From positions 62,001 through 126,000 of the forward strand of contig NZ_JAFCJS010000013.1 of the NCBI RefSeq assembly GCF_018130825.1: a stretch of 64,000 nucleotides of DNA, in the 5' to 3' direction. How positions within the stretch are numbered: position 1 is the stretch's first letter; each line of letters opens with the position of its first letter. This document shows positions 16,479 through 24,362 of this stretch, piece by piece. Under the pieces are notes generated by a model, which worked only from the letters and a program-made list of their open reading frames with translations, searched no databases and was not told the origin of the DNA. A program made the translations under genes and the position numbers. The DNA comes from Bradyrhizobium liaoningense. GTDB taxonomy: Bacteria > Pseudomonadota > Alphaproteobacteria > Rhizobiales > Xanthobacteraceae.

Positions 16479-18866
16479 TCACCCCGTCTTGCCCGGCCAG
16501 ACCCAGTCGCGGACCTCGGGCATGTCCTCGCCGTGCTCGCGCACATAACGGGAGTGTTCAATCAGCTTGTCGCGGAATTGCTGCTTCACCCGCGCGGCCC
16601 TGGTCGCCAGATCAGGCACGCGTTCGATCGCCTCGATCGCGAGGTGGTAGCGGTCGAGCTCGTTGAGCACGACCATGTCGAACGGCGTCGTCGTGGTGCC
16701 TTCCTCGGCAAAGCCGCGCACATGCAGGCCGGCATGGTTGGTGCGGTTATAGGTCAGCCGGTGGATCAGATAGGGATAGCCGTGATAGGCGAAGATGACG
16801 GGCTTGTCGCGCGTGAACAGGCTGTCGAAGTCGCGGTCGGACAGGCCGTGCGGATGCTGCTCCCTCGGCTGCAGCGTCATGAGGTCGACGACGTTGACGA
16901 CGCGGATATTCAGATCGGGCAGCGCCTTGCGCAGGAGATCGACGGCGGCGAGGGTCTCCAGCGTCGGCACGTCGCCGGCGCAGGCCATCACCACGTCGGG
17001 CTCGGCGTTCGTGTCTTCGTTGCCGGCCCAGGTCCAGATGCCGATGCCGGCATCGCAATGCGTCGCGGCCTCCTGCATCGACAGCCATTGCGGCGCCGGC
17101 TGCTTGCCGGCGACGATCACGTTGATGCGATTGTAGGTGCGCAGGCAGTGGTCGGCGATCCACAGCAGCGTGTTGGCATCCGGCGGGAAGTAGATGCGGA
17201 CGATGTCGGCCTTCTTGTTGGCGACGAGATCGACGAAGCCGGGATCCTGGTGGCTGAAGCCGTTGTGATCCTGGCGCCAGACATGCGAGGTCAACAGATA
17301 GTTCAGCGAGGCGATCGGCCGCCGCCACGGCAGATGCCGCGTGACCTTCAGCCATTTGGCGTGCTGGTTGAACATGGAATCCACGATGTGGATGAAGGCT
17401 TCGTAGCAGGAGAAGAAGCCGTGGCGTCCGGTGAGCAGGTAGCCTTCGAGCCAGCCCTGGCAGAGATGCTCGCTCAAAACCTCCATCACGCGGCCGTCCT
17501 GGGCGAGATGCACGTCGTACGGTTCGGTCGGCTCCATCCAGACGCGTTCGGTCGTCTCGAACACGGCGTCGAGCCGGTTTGACGCGGTCTCATCCGGACC
17601 CATGATGCGGAAGTTGCGCTCTTGCGCGTTCAGGCGGATGACGTCGCGCAGGAATTTGCCGAGCTCGCGCGTCGCTTCGCCCGTAACGCCGCCAGGCTGC
17701 GGCACGTCCACGGCGAAGCTGCGGAAGTCCGGCAGCTTCAGCTCCTTCTTGAGCAAACCGCCATTGGCATGCGGATTGGCGCCCATGCGGCGGCTGCCTT
17801 CAGGGGCGAGCGCCTGCAACTCGGGAATGAGCGCGCCGCTCGCGTCGAACAGTTTTTCCGGCTCGTAGCTGCGCATCCAGTCTTCGAGGATCTTCAGATG
17901 CGCCGGGTTCTCGCGGCAGCTTGCAACCGGCACCTGATGCGCGCGCCAGAAATCTTCGACCTTCTTGCCGTCGACCTCCTTCGGTCCGGTCCAGCCCTTC
18001 GGGCTGCGCAGCACGATCATCGGCCAGCGCGGCCGCTCGACCGTCTTGCGCCCGTCGCGGGCGTGTTGCTGGATCGAGCGGATGCTGGCGAATGCGACGT
18101 CGAGCGCGTCCGCCATGGTCTGGTGCATCAACTTGGGATCGTCACCCTCGACGAACAGCGGCTCGTGGCCGAGGCCGCGGAAGAGATCGCGGATCTCGCT
18201 GTCAGGCATCCGTCCGAGCACGGTCGGGCCCGCGATCTTGTAGCCGTTGAGATGTAGGATCGGCAGCACCGCGCCGTCATGGGCCGGGCTCAGGAATTTG
18301 TTGGAGTGCCAGGACGCCGCGAGCGGACCGGTCTCGGCTTCACCGTCGCCGACGACGCAGGCGACGATCAGATCAGGGTTGTCGAACGCCGCGCCATAGG
18401 CGTGCACCAGTGCATAGCCGAGCTCGCCGCCCTCGTGGATCGAGCCCGGCGTCTCGGGCGCAGCGTGGCTCGGAATGCCGCCGGGGAAGGAGAACTGCCT
18501 GAACAGCTTGCGCAATCCGTCCGCATTGCGGGCGATGTCAGGATAGATCTCGCTATAGCTGCCCTCGAGGTGGGTGTTGGCGACCATGCCCGGCCCGCCA
18601 TGGCCGGGGCCGCAGACATAGAGCACGCTGACATCCAGCGCGCGGATGACGCGGTTGAGATGCGCGTAGATGAAGTTCAAGCCGGGTGTCGTGCCCCAAT
18701 GTCCGAGCAAACGCGGCTTGATGTGCTCGGGTCGCAAGGGCTCGCGCAGCAGCGGGTTGTCGAGCAGGTAGATCTGCCCGACCGAGAGGTAGTTGGCAGC
18801 GCGCCAGTAGCGATCGAGGAGATCGAGGTCGCCGCTCGCGGCGGCCGTTTTTTGTTGGATTGTCAT
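16479..18866 (-). CDS. xfp: xylulose-5-P / fructose-6-P phosphoketolase
   Basis: The 795-residue length equals that of typical phosphoketolases. Motifs include GHWGTTPGLNFIYAHLNR, CGPGHGGPGM, the thiamine-diphosphate segment GDGEAETGPLAASWHSNKFL and SHQDPGF. The enzyme splits xylulose-5-P (or fructose-6-P) with phosphate to acetyl phosphate plus glyceraldehyde-3-P (or erythrose-4-P). ATG 18866 follows CAGGA; six codons upstream in frame are unlikely to be used. It is first in an operon with ackA. A TTGC-N6-TCAA box at 18960-18973 suggests FixK/FNR-type control, fitting a role under low oxygen. Confidence 0.95.
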   Translation of the reverse strand: MTIQQKTAAASGDLDLLDRYWRAANYLSVGQIYLLDNPLLREPLRPEHIKPRLLGHWGTTPGLNFIYAHLNRVIRALDVSVLYVCGPGHGGPGMVANTHLEGSYSEIYPDIARNADGLRKLFRQFSFPGGIPSHAAPETPGSIHEGGELGYALVHAYGAAFDNPDLIVACVVGDGEAETGPLAASWHSNKFLSPAHDGAVLPILHLNGYKIAGPTVLGRMPDSEIRDLFRGLGHEPLFVEGDDPKLMHQTMADALDVAFASIRSIQQHARDGRKTVERPRWPMIVLRSPKGWTGPKEVDGKKVEDFWRAHQVPVASCRENPAHLKILEDWMRSYEPEKLFDASGALIPELQALAPEGSRRMGANPHANGGLLKKELKLPDFRSFAVDVPQPGGVTGEATRELGKFLRDVIRLNAQERNFRIMGPDETASNRLDAVFETTERVWMEPTEPYDVHLAQDGRVMEVLSEHLCQGWLEGYLLTGRHGFFSCYEAFIHIVDSMFNQHAKWLKVTRHLPWRRPIASLNYLLTSHVWRQDHNGFSHQDPGFVDLVANKKADIVRIYFPPDANTLLWIADHCLRTYNRINVIVAGKQPAPQWLSMQEAATHCDAGIGIWTWAGNEDTNAEPDVVMACAGDVPTLETLAAVDLLRKALPDLNIRVVNVVDLMTLQPREQHPHGLSDRDFDSLFTRDKPVIFAYHGYPYLIHRLTYNRTNHAGLHVRGFAEEGTTTTPFDMVVLNELDRYHLAIEAIERVPDLATRAARVKQQFRDKLIEHSRYVREHGEDMPEVRDWVWPGKTG

Positions 18867-18959
18867 GTTCCTGCCGACCTTCACACAGCGATCGTCATCA
18901 ACCCGGTTCCGGCGTGATCGATCCGTCGGTCATGAAACGGGATGACTGCGACGCCGGTG

Positions 18960-18973
18960 TTGCGAGAGGTCAA
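18960..18973. promoter_or_regulatory. FixK/FNR-like box upstream of xfp
   Basis: TTGCGAGAGGTCAA fits the FixK2-type pattern TTG(A/C)-N6-(T/G)CAA. Its centre is about 100 bp before the xfp ATG, within range of an activator site for a promoter with a leader of about 50-60 nt. A chance match is possible. Confidence 0.4.
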
Positions 18974-19038
18974 AGGCGGGCGCGCGAAGTTTGGGCAGCG
19001 CTACTGTGCATGGGGTTGTTTTCGAGTTTTTTGTTTGT

Positions 19039-19053
19039 GTTCTTGATTTGTTC
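19039..19053. promoter_or_regulatory. LexA (SOS) box
   Basis: GTTCTTGATTTGTTC is an exact GTTC-N7-GTTC, the direct-repeat LexA box of alphaproteobacteria. It covers the probable -35 element of the radical SAM gene and ends 23 nt before its ATG, the position expected for repression. Confidence 0.8.
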
Positions 19054-19070
19054 CTTTTGCATGCTATCTT
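19043..19070 (+). promoter_or_regulatory. promoter of radical SAM gene, probably leaderless
   Basis: TTGATT (19043-19048) and TATCTT (19065-19070) are separated by 16 bp, each matching the sigma-70 consensus at four of six positions. Transcription would start about 7 nt later, at or next to the ATG at 19077. No ribosome-binding site precedes that ATG, so a leaderless message is likely. Confidence 0.55.
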
Positions 19071-19076
19071 GGCTTC

Positions 19077-20243
19077 ATGAGTCCAGCAGCATCCTCTCAT
19101 GCTCTCAAGCACCCGCCGGTCAAGGCGCCCTCCGAGCCGGCGGGTGCGGACTCTGATTTTCCTGAATTGGCGGTCGCCATCGACCGCCAGCGCAGGCGAG
19201 GGCGGGGCGCCCAGTCCAATGCCAGTGGCCGCTATGAGGCCGAGGCGCGAGTCGCCTTCGACGACGGCTGGCAGAGCCTCGAGGATTTGCCGCCGTTCAA
19301 GACGACGGTGGCGGTCGACACCTCGCGCAAGGTGATCACCCGCAACGACTCTCCCGACATCGGCTTCGACCGATCGATCAATCCCTATCGCGGCTGCGAG
19401 CATGGCTGCGTCTATTGTTTCGCGCGGCCGACCCACGCCTATCTCGGCCTGTCGCCGGGGCTCGACTTCGAGTCGAAACTGTTCGTGAAGCCCGAGGCGC
19501 CTTCGCTATTAGAAAAGGAGCTCGCCGCCCCCGGCTACGAGCCGCGGATGATCGCGATCGGCACCAACACCGATCCCTATCAGCCGATCGAGCGCGAGCG
19601 CAAAATCATGCGCCGCATTTTGGAGGTGCTGGAGCGCGCCGGGCATCCCGTCGGCATCGTCACCAAATCGGCGCTGGTGGTGCGCGACATCGACATTCTC
19701 GCGCGGATGGCCAAGCGCAACCTCGCCAAGGTCGCGATCTCCGTGACCTCGCTCGATCCGAAGCTGGCGCGCACCATGGAGCCGCGCGCCTCGACGCCGC
19801 CGAAGCGGCTGGAGGCACTGAAGCAGCTCTCGGAGGCCGGCATTCCCACCACCGTGATGGTCGCGCCGGTGATCCCCGCGCTGAACGATTCCGAGATCGA
19901 GCGCATCCTCGATGCTGCCGCCCATGCCGGTGTCAAGGAGGCCTCCTACGTGCTGCTGCGGCTGCCGCTGGAGGTGCGCGATCTCTTCCGCGAATGGCTG
20001 ATGGCGAACTATCCGGACCGCTACCGCCACGTCTTCACGCTGATCCGCGACATGCGCGGCGGCCGCGACTACGACGCGAAATGGGGCGAGCGGATGAAGG
20101 GCACGGGACCGATGGCCTGGACCATCGGCCGCAGATTCGAGATCGCCTGCGACAGGCTGGGGCTCAACAAGCGCCGCTCCAAGCTGACCACGGATCACTT
20201 TGCGCGGCCGAAGCGGAACGGCGATCAGCTCAGCCTGTTCTGA
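19077..20243 (+). CDS. SplB-like radical SAM protein (PA0069/Rv2578c type)
   Basis: The 388-residue protein has a charged N-terminal extension (about 1-100). A radical SAM domain then starts at NPYRGCEHGCVYCFARPTH, where CxxxCxxC holds the 4Fe-4S cluster. The downstream pattern (GTNTDPYQPIER, TKSALVVRDIDIL, SVTSLD) is that of proteins annotated as SplB-like DNA photoproduct-lyase relatives, whose substrate is unproven. A perfect LexA box overlaps the promoter, so this copy appears to be an SOS gene, supporting but not proving a DNA-repair job. The ATG may be the first transcribed codon. It is divergent from xfp. Confidence 0.88.
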   Translation: MSPAASSHALKHPPVKAPSEPAGADSDFPELAVAIDRQRRRGRGAQSNASGRYEAEARVAFDDGWQSLEDLPPFKTTVAVDTSRKVITRNDSPDIGFDRSINPYRGCEHGCVYCFARPTHAYLGLSPGLDFESKLFVKPEAPSLLEKELAAPGYEPRMIAIGTNTDPYQPIERERKIMRRILEVLERAGHPVGIVTKSALVVRDIDILARMAKRNLAKVAISVTSLDPKLARTMEPRASTPPKRLEALKQLSEAGIPTTVMVAPVIPALNDSEIERILDAAAHAGVKEASYVLLRLPLEVRDLFREWLMANYPDRYRHVFTLIRDMRGGRDYDAKWGERMKGTGPMAWTIGRRFEIACDRLGLNKRRSKLTTDHFARPKRNGDQLSLF

Positions 20244-20281
20244 CCGGGCAGTTCTGATCGGGAAAGTGGAAGAGGCGTCGC

Positions 20282-20737
20282 ATGAGCAAGGAACTCACGG
20301 CCCCGATGCCGCGGCTGACCGTCATCACGCTCGGCGTCAGCGACATCCGCGCCAGCATCGCGTTCTATGATGCCCTCGGCTTTTCGCGCCGGCTGAAGGC
20401 GACCGGCGAGGCGGTCGCGTTCTACGACACCGGCGGTTCGGTGCTCGCGCTGTTTCCCTGGGACCAGCTCGCGGCGGATGCGTCCCTGCCTGATGAGCCG
20501 AGGCCGGCGGCGTTCCGCGGCACCACGCTCGCCTGGAACTGCCGCACGCGCGATGAGGTCGATACTGTCCTGGCGTTCGCCGTCAGCAAGGGAGCAAGGC
20601 TGCTGAAGGCCGGGTGCGAGACCGATTACGGCGGCTATTGCGGCTATTTTGCCGATCCCGACGGCCATGTCTGGGAGGCCGTGGTCGCGCCCGGCATCGA
20701 GGTCGGCGAGGACCGGCGGGTGCATCTGGCGGAGTAG
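20282..20737 (+). CDS. VOC-family (glyoxalase/bleomycin-resistance fold) protein
   Basis: The 151-residue protein has the paired beta-alpha-beta-beta-beta modules of the vicinal oxygen chelate fold: LTVITLGVSDIRASIAFYDA at the start and YFADPDGHVWEAVV near the end. Metal-ligand positions are only partly conserved: E in WEAVV is present, while the first-module histidine is not seen. It may therefore be a dioxygenase-like enzyme or a binding protein. It follows the radical SAM gene by 38 bp and could be cotranscribed with it. Confidence 0.8.
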   Translation: MSKELTAPMPRLTVITLGVSDIRASIAFYDALGFSRRLKATGEAVAFYDTGGSVLALFPWDQLAADASLPDEPRPAAFRGTTLAWNCRTRDEVDTVLAFAVSKGARLLKAGCETDYGGYCGYFADPDGHVWEAVVAPGIEVGEDRRVHLAE

Positions 20738-20814
20738 GGCGGCCGATCTGAATAACGGGAATTATCCGGGGTTCCCGGTTGCGCCGGCTGGGTTGCTTGC
20801 GCACGATCCCGGCC

Positions 20815-21648
20815 ATGATTCGGGACAAGTCCGCCAGGAAGCCGGCCAAGGGTGCGCCAAAAGAGGATGCTGCGAAGCAGGCAGCGCCTGCCAAGGCCGC
20901 CAAAGCCCCCGCCGGCAAGAAAGGCGTCATCGCGATTGCGCCGCCGAGCTTCCGCCGCGAGCGCGCGTTGATCAAGCGCGGCGTCTGGCCGGTCGCGGGC
21001 TGCGACGAGGCTGGCCGCGGCCCGCTGGCCGGCCCCGTGGTAGCGGCCGCGGTGATTCTCGATCCCGACCGCATTCCGCGCGGCATCGACGATTCCAAGC
21101 GCCTGACCGCCGAGGAGCGCGAAAGACTGTTCGACAAGATCTGCGCCACCGCCCAGGTTTCGGTCGCCGTCGCTTCCCCGGCGCGAATCGATCGCGACAA
21201 CATCCTGCGCGCCTCGCTGTGGGCCTTGAAGCGCGCCGTGGTGGCATTGCCGCAGCCACCGCAACATGTCTTCGTCGACGGTCGCGACAGGCTCGATACG
21301 GCTTGCGACTGCGAGGCCGTGATCGGCGGCGACGGCATCGTGCTGTCGATCGCGGCGGCCTCGATCGTCGCCAAGGTGACACGCGACCGCCTGATGTGCG
21401 CGCTGGCGCAGGACTGCCCCGGCTACGGTTTCGAGCAGCACAAGGGCTACGCCGTCCCCGAGCACCTCGACGCGCTCGACCGCCTCGGCCCCACCGTCCA
21501 TCACCGCAGCTTCTTCGCCCCCGTCGCCGCCGCCCGCGCCAAGCACATGCCCTGGACCGTCGAGCCGGTGCAGGACCTGTTCTCGGTTACCGACGTGGAG
21601 GTGCAGCTGGAAGCGGGCGTCGAGATCGACGCGTCGCCGGGCCTTTAA
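20815..21648 (+). CDS. rnhB: ribonuclease HII
   Basis: The 277-residue enzyme has the RNase HII core with GCDEAGRGPLAGPV, whose D and E are catalytic, then DSKRL, SIAAASIVAKVTRD and HKGY. It cleaves the RNA strand of RNA-DNA hybrids and starts removal of misincorporated ribonucleotides. An extra Lys/Ala/Pro-rich N-terminal stretch of about 60 residues precedes the core, longer than the usual 200-residue enzyme; such tails are common in this lineage. ATG 20815 is preferred over TTG 20779. Confidence 0.93.
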   Translation: MIRDKSARKPAKGAPKEDAAKQAAPAKAAKAPAGKKGVIAIAPPSFRRERALIKRGVWPVAGCDEAGRGPLAGPVVAAAVILDPDRIPRGIDDSKRLTAEERERLFDKICATAQVSVAVASPARIDRDNILRASLWALKRAVVALPQPPQHVFVDGRDRLDTACDCEAVIGGDGIVLSIAAASIVAKVTRDRLMCALAQDCPGYGFEQHKGYAVPEHLDALDRLGPTVHHRSFFAPVAAARAKHMPWTVEPVQDLFSVTDVEVQLEAGVEIDASPGL

Positions 21649-21659
21649 GCATTCATCTG

Positions 21660-21720
21660 TCACTGCGGCGCTCTTCGCCTCTCCCCGTAAGAACCGGGAG
21701 AGGGAGCAGACCGAAGTTGC
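21660..21720. repeat. fragment of CCTCTCCC palindromic repeat
   Basis: GCCTCTCCCCGTAAGAACCGGGAGAGG forms a hairpin 12 bp after the rnhB stop codon. It looks like a decayed member of the CCTCTCCC family and could serve as the rnhB terminator. Confidence 0.5.
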
Positions 21721-21803
21721 CACGACGCGCGACGCCCTTTATCAAAACAGATGCGAGCGAATAGGGCCGGCTGGACGGGTTGGCTGCATCTTTCGGACGT
21801 TGC

Positions 21804-23312
21804 ATGCGGTTTACCTCCCTGGTCATCGAGCTCATTCGCGCCCGGCCGCGGCTGATCGTTTGGATCGCCGTGCTGCTGCAGGCTTTGATGTGGCTGTTCG
21901 TGGCGCTGGTGTTTTATCGCAGCCCGCCCGGCACGCTCGCGACCCTGCTGGCCTTCGGCAGGGAATACCAGGTCGGCACCGATCTCGGCCCGCCCTTGCC
22001 GGTCTGGCTCGCCGACATCGCCTATCGGCTTGCCGGCGGCCACATGTTCGGCGTCTATGTCCTCGCCCAGCTCTGCGAGATCACGACCTTCATCGCGCTC
22101 TATCATCTCTCGCGCGCCGTGGTCGGATCTCAGCAAGCGGTGCTTGCCGTGCTCCTGACCATGACGGTGCTGGCCTTCTCCTCGCCCGCGCTTGATTTCG
22201 GCCCGCTCGTGCTGGCCCGTCCCCTCTGGGCGCTGCTGCTGCTGCACTCCTGGCAGATCATCGGCCAGCGCCGCGGCAATGCCTGGTTCGCCTGGTCGAT
22301 CGAGGCCGGCCTGCTGCTGCTGACGACGCCCGCCGCGGTCTTCCTTCTCGCCTTGCTCGTTATCTTTGCGCTCGCGACCGCCGGCGGCCGCCGCACGCTG
22401 CTCGCGCTCGATCCGCTATTCGCACTGATCGTCGTCGCCGTGCTGGCGCTGCCCTATGCCGTCTGGCTGATGCGGGCCGAGACGCTGGTGCTGCCGGCCC
22501 TGCCGCAGGTGGCCGAACTGAGCACCCGTGCGATCCACGCGGCCTGGCTGCTCGGCGGGCTCGTGCTCGGCGCTGCCGCGATCCCGGCGCTGACCTTCCT
22601 CAACACCCGCCTGTTCGTCGCCAAGGGCGAGGAGGCGCCGATCATCTACCGCCCGCCGGTTGAGCCGTTCGCGCGCAACTTCGTCTATTTCTTCGCGCTG
22701 GCGCCGGCGCTCGGCGCGGTGCTGATCTCGGCCGTGCTCGGCCTCGATTCCGTCGTCGGTGGCGCCGGTGCCGTGCTGGTCATGTCGGGTCTTGCCGTGG
22801 TCGTCGCCGCCGGCGACCTCATCGCGATGCGCCGTGCGCGGATGCTGCGCATGGTATGGGCTGCCGCCGTCGTCGCGCCCGCCGCCGGCGTGGTGCTTGC
22901 CGTGCTGTTCCTGCCCTGGACCGGTGCCAACGAGATTGCGACCTCGATGCCGGCGCGCGCGATCTCGGATTTCTTCGACGAGAGCTTTGCCCGCCGCACC
23001 AACCATCGCCTGCGTGCGGTGGCCGGCGAGACCCAGCTCGCGAGCCTGATCACGCTGCATTCCGGCCGGCCGCATCTCTTCATCGATGCCGACCCCGCGC
23101 GCACGCCATGGATGAATCAGGCCAAGTTCAGCGAGACCGGCGGCGTCGTGGTCTGGCGCGCCTCCGACACCGCCGGCACCCCGCCGCCGGAAATCCTCAA
23201 GCGCTTCCCCGGCATCGTGCCGGAAGTGCCGCGCGCCTTCGAATGGCTGGTGACCGGCCGCCAGCAGCTGCTGCGCATCGGCTGGGCCATCGTGCGGCCG
23301 AAGGGGACGTGA
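21804..23312 (+). CDS. GT39/ArnT-like membrane glycosyltransferase
   Basis: The 502-residue product has about ten hydrophobic segments. The first (about 18-42) is followed by a periplasmic loop with GREYQVGTDLGPPLPVWL, equivalent to the DxxP catalytic loop region of GT39/GT83 enzymes. A soluble C-terminal tail contains RPHLFIDADPARTPWM. By family it would transfer a sugar from a polyprenyl-phosphate donor to a periplasmic or envelope acceptor. ATG 21804 places basic residues before the first helix. Donor and acceptor are unknown. It is convergent with the uracil-DNA glycosylase gene across a palindromic repeat. Confidence 0.75.
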   Translation: MRFTSLVIELIRARPRLIVWIAVLLQALMWLFVALVFYRSPPGTLATLLAFGREYQVGTDLGPPLPVWLADIAYRLAGGHMFGVYVLAQLCEITTFIALYHLSRAVVGSQQAVLAVLLTMTVLAFSSPALDFGPLVLARPLWALLLLHSWQIIGQRRGNAWFAWSIEAGLLLLTTPAAVFLLALLVIFALATAGGRRTLLALDPLFALIVVAVLALPYAVWLMRAETLVLPALPQVAELSTRAIHAAWLLGGLVLGAAAIPALTFLNTRLFVAKGEEAPIIYRPPVEPFARNFVYFFALAPALGAVLISAVLGLDSVVGGAGAVLVMSGLAVVVAAGDLIAMRRARMLRMVWAAAVVAPAAGVVLAVLFLPWTGANEIATSMPARAISDFFDESFARRTNHRLRAVAGETQLASLITLHSGRPHLFIDADPARTPWMNQAKFSETGGVVVWRASDTAGTPPPEILKRFPGIVPEVPRAFEWLVTGRQQLLRIGWAIVRPKGT

Positions 23313-23338
23313 GGCGCGCAGTTGCTCCGGACGCAGAC

Positions 23339-23416
23339 ATCGTAGGGTGGGCAAAGCGAAGCGTGCCCACGACATTATGGTGGGCACGGCGCTTTGCGCC
23401 TTTGCCCACCCTACGA
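23339..23416. repeat. palindromic repeat, CGTAGGGTGGGCAAAG family copy 5
   Basis: CGTAGGGTGGGCAAAG and CTTTGCCCACCCTACG form the arms, with GTGCCCAC and GTGGGCAC nested. It sits between convergent genes, 8 bp before the end of the uracil-DNA glycosylase gene. Confidence 0.9.
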
Positions 23417-23423
23417 GAGCTCG

Positions 23424-24227
23424 CTAGTTCGCCAGCACCTTCGCGATTGCCCGCAGATCCTGCCAGGCCAGGCGTTTGTAGGACGGCGAGCGCAGCAGAT
23501 AGGCCGGGTGGAAGGTCGGCAGCGCCCGGATGGTGCGCTGGCCGGTGTCGTACTCGAACCAGCGCCCGCGGGTGCGCATGATGCCTTCCCGCGTCGACAG
23601 CAGCGTCTGCGTCGAGGGATTGCCGAGCGTCACCAGCACATCCGGGTTCACCAGCTCGATCTGGCGCTGGATGAAGGGCAGGCAGATTTGCGTCTCCTGC
23701 GGCGTCGGCGTGCGGTTGCCCGGCGGCCGCCAGGGAATGACGTTGGCAATGTAGGCGGTGGTGCGGTTGAGCCCGATCGCCCCGATCATGAGATCGAGCA
23801 GCTTGCCGCTGCGCCCGACGAAGGGCAGTCCCTCGATATCCTCGTCGCGGCCCGGCGCCTCGCCGACGAACATGATGCGCGCCTGCGGATTGCCGTCGGC
23901 GAACACCAGCCGCGTCGCCGTGTGCTTGAGCGCGCAGCCCTCGAAATTCTGCATCAGCTCGCGCAGCGCCTCCAGCGTCGGCGCGGTGCGCGCGGCCTCG
24001 CGCGCCGAAGCGATGGCGACGTCGGGCGCAGGCGCGGCCTCGCCGCGCATCACCGTCGGCGCCGCAACCGGACGGGGCGCCTCGACCGGCGCCGTACGCG
24101 GGGCAGGCGGCGGCGTGTCGATTTCCGCCAGGCGGTCTATCGGTTCCTCCGCCAGCGCGCAGTCGACTCCGGCCTCCAGATAGAAGGCGAGCAGCTCTCG
24201 GACGGTGGGTGCGGGTTCGAGGATCAT
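23424..24227 (-). CDS. uracil-DNA glycosylase, family-4-like
   Basis: The 267-residue protein has motif 1 GEAPGRDED (122-130) and motif 2 HPAYLLRSPSYKR (240-252) of family 4 uracil-DNA glycosylases. A Pro/Ala-rich N-terminal extension (about 35-85) precedes them. It should excise uracil from DNA. Classical family 4 enzymes hold a 4Fe-4S cluster with four cysteines; here only C23, C98 and C182 exist. The usual CxxC is reduced to one cysteine, and W166 stands before the RPPGNR segment where a cysteine is expected. The cluster may be absent or differently bound. ATG 24227 is the first start. It is divergent from the ETF-QO gene. Confidence 0.85.
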   Translation of the reverse strand: MILEPAPTVRELLAFYLEAGVDCALAEEPIDRLAEIDTPPPAPRTAPVEAPRPVAAPTVMRGEAAPAPDVAIASAREAARTAPTLEALRELMQNFEGCALKHTATRLVFADGNPQARIMFVGEAPGRDEDIEGLPFVGRSGKLLDLMIGAIGLNRTTAYIANVIPWRPPGNRTPTPQETQICLPFIQRQIELVNPDVLVTLGNPSTQTLLSTREGIMRTRGRWFEYDTGQRTIRALPTFHPAYLLRSPSYKRLAWQDLRAIAKVLAN

Positions 24228-24362
24228 GGGAAAGTCTGACTTTTATATCACCTTGGCCGGCCTTGCATCCCGCCGGAACGCGATTCCGAGGTTGTCCTAC
24301 CCGGAAAAATCGGAAACAAGAGGGCGCAAACGACCAAGGACCGTCTCAAGGGCTGAGATCAG

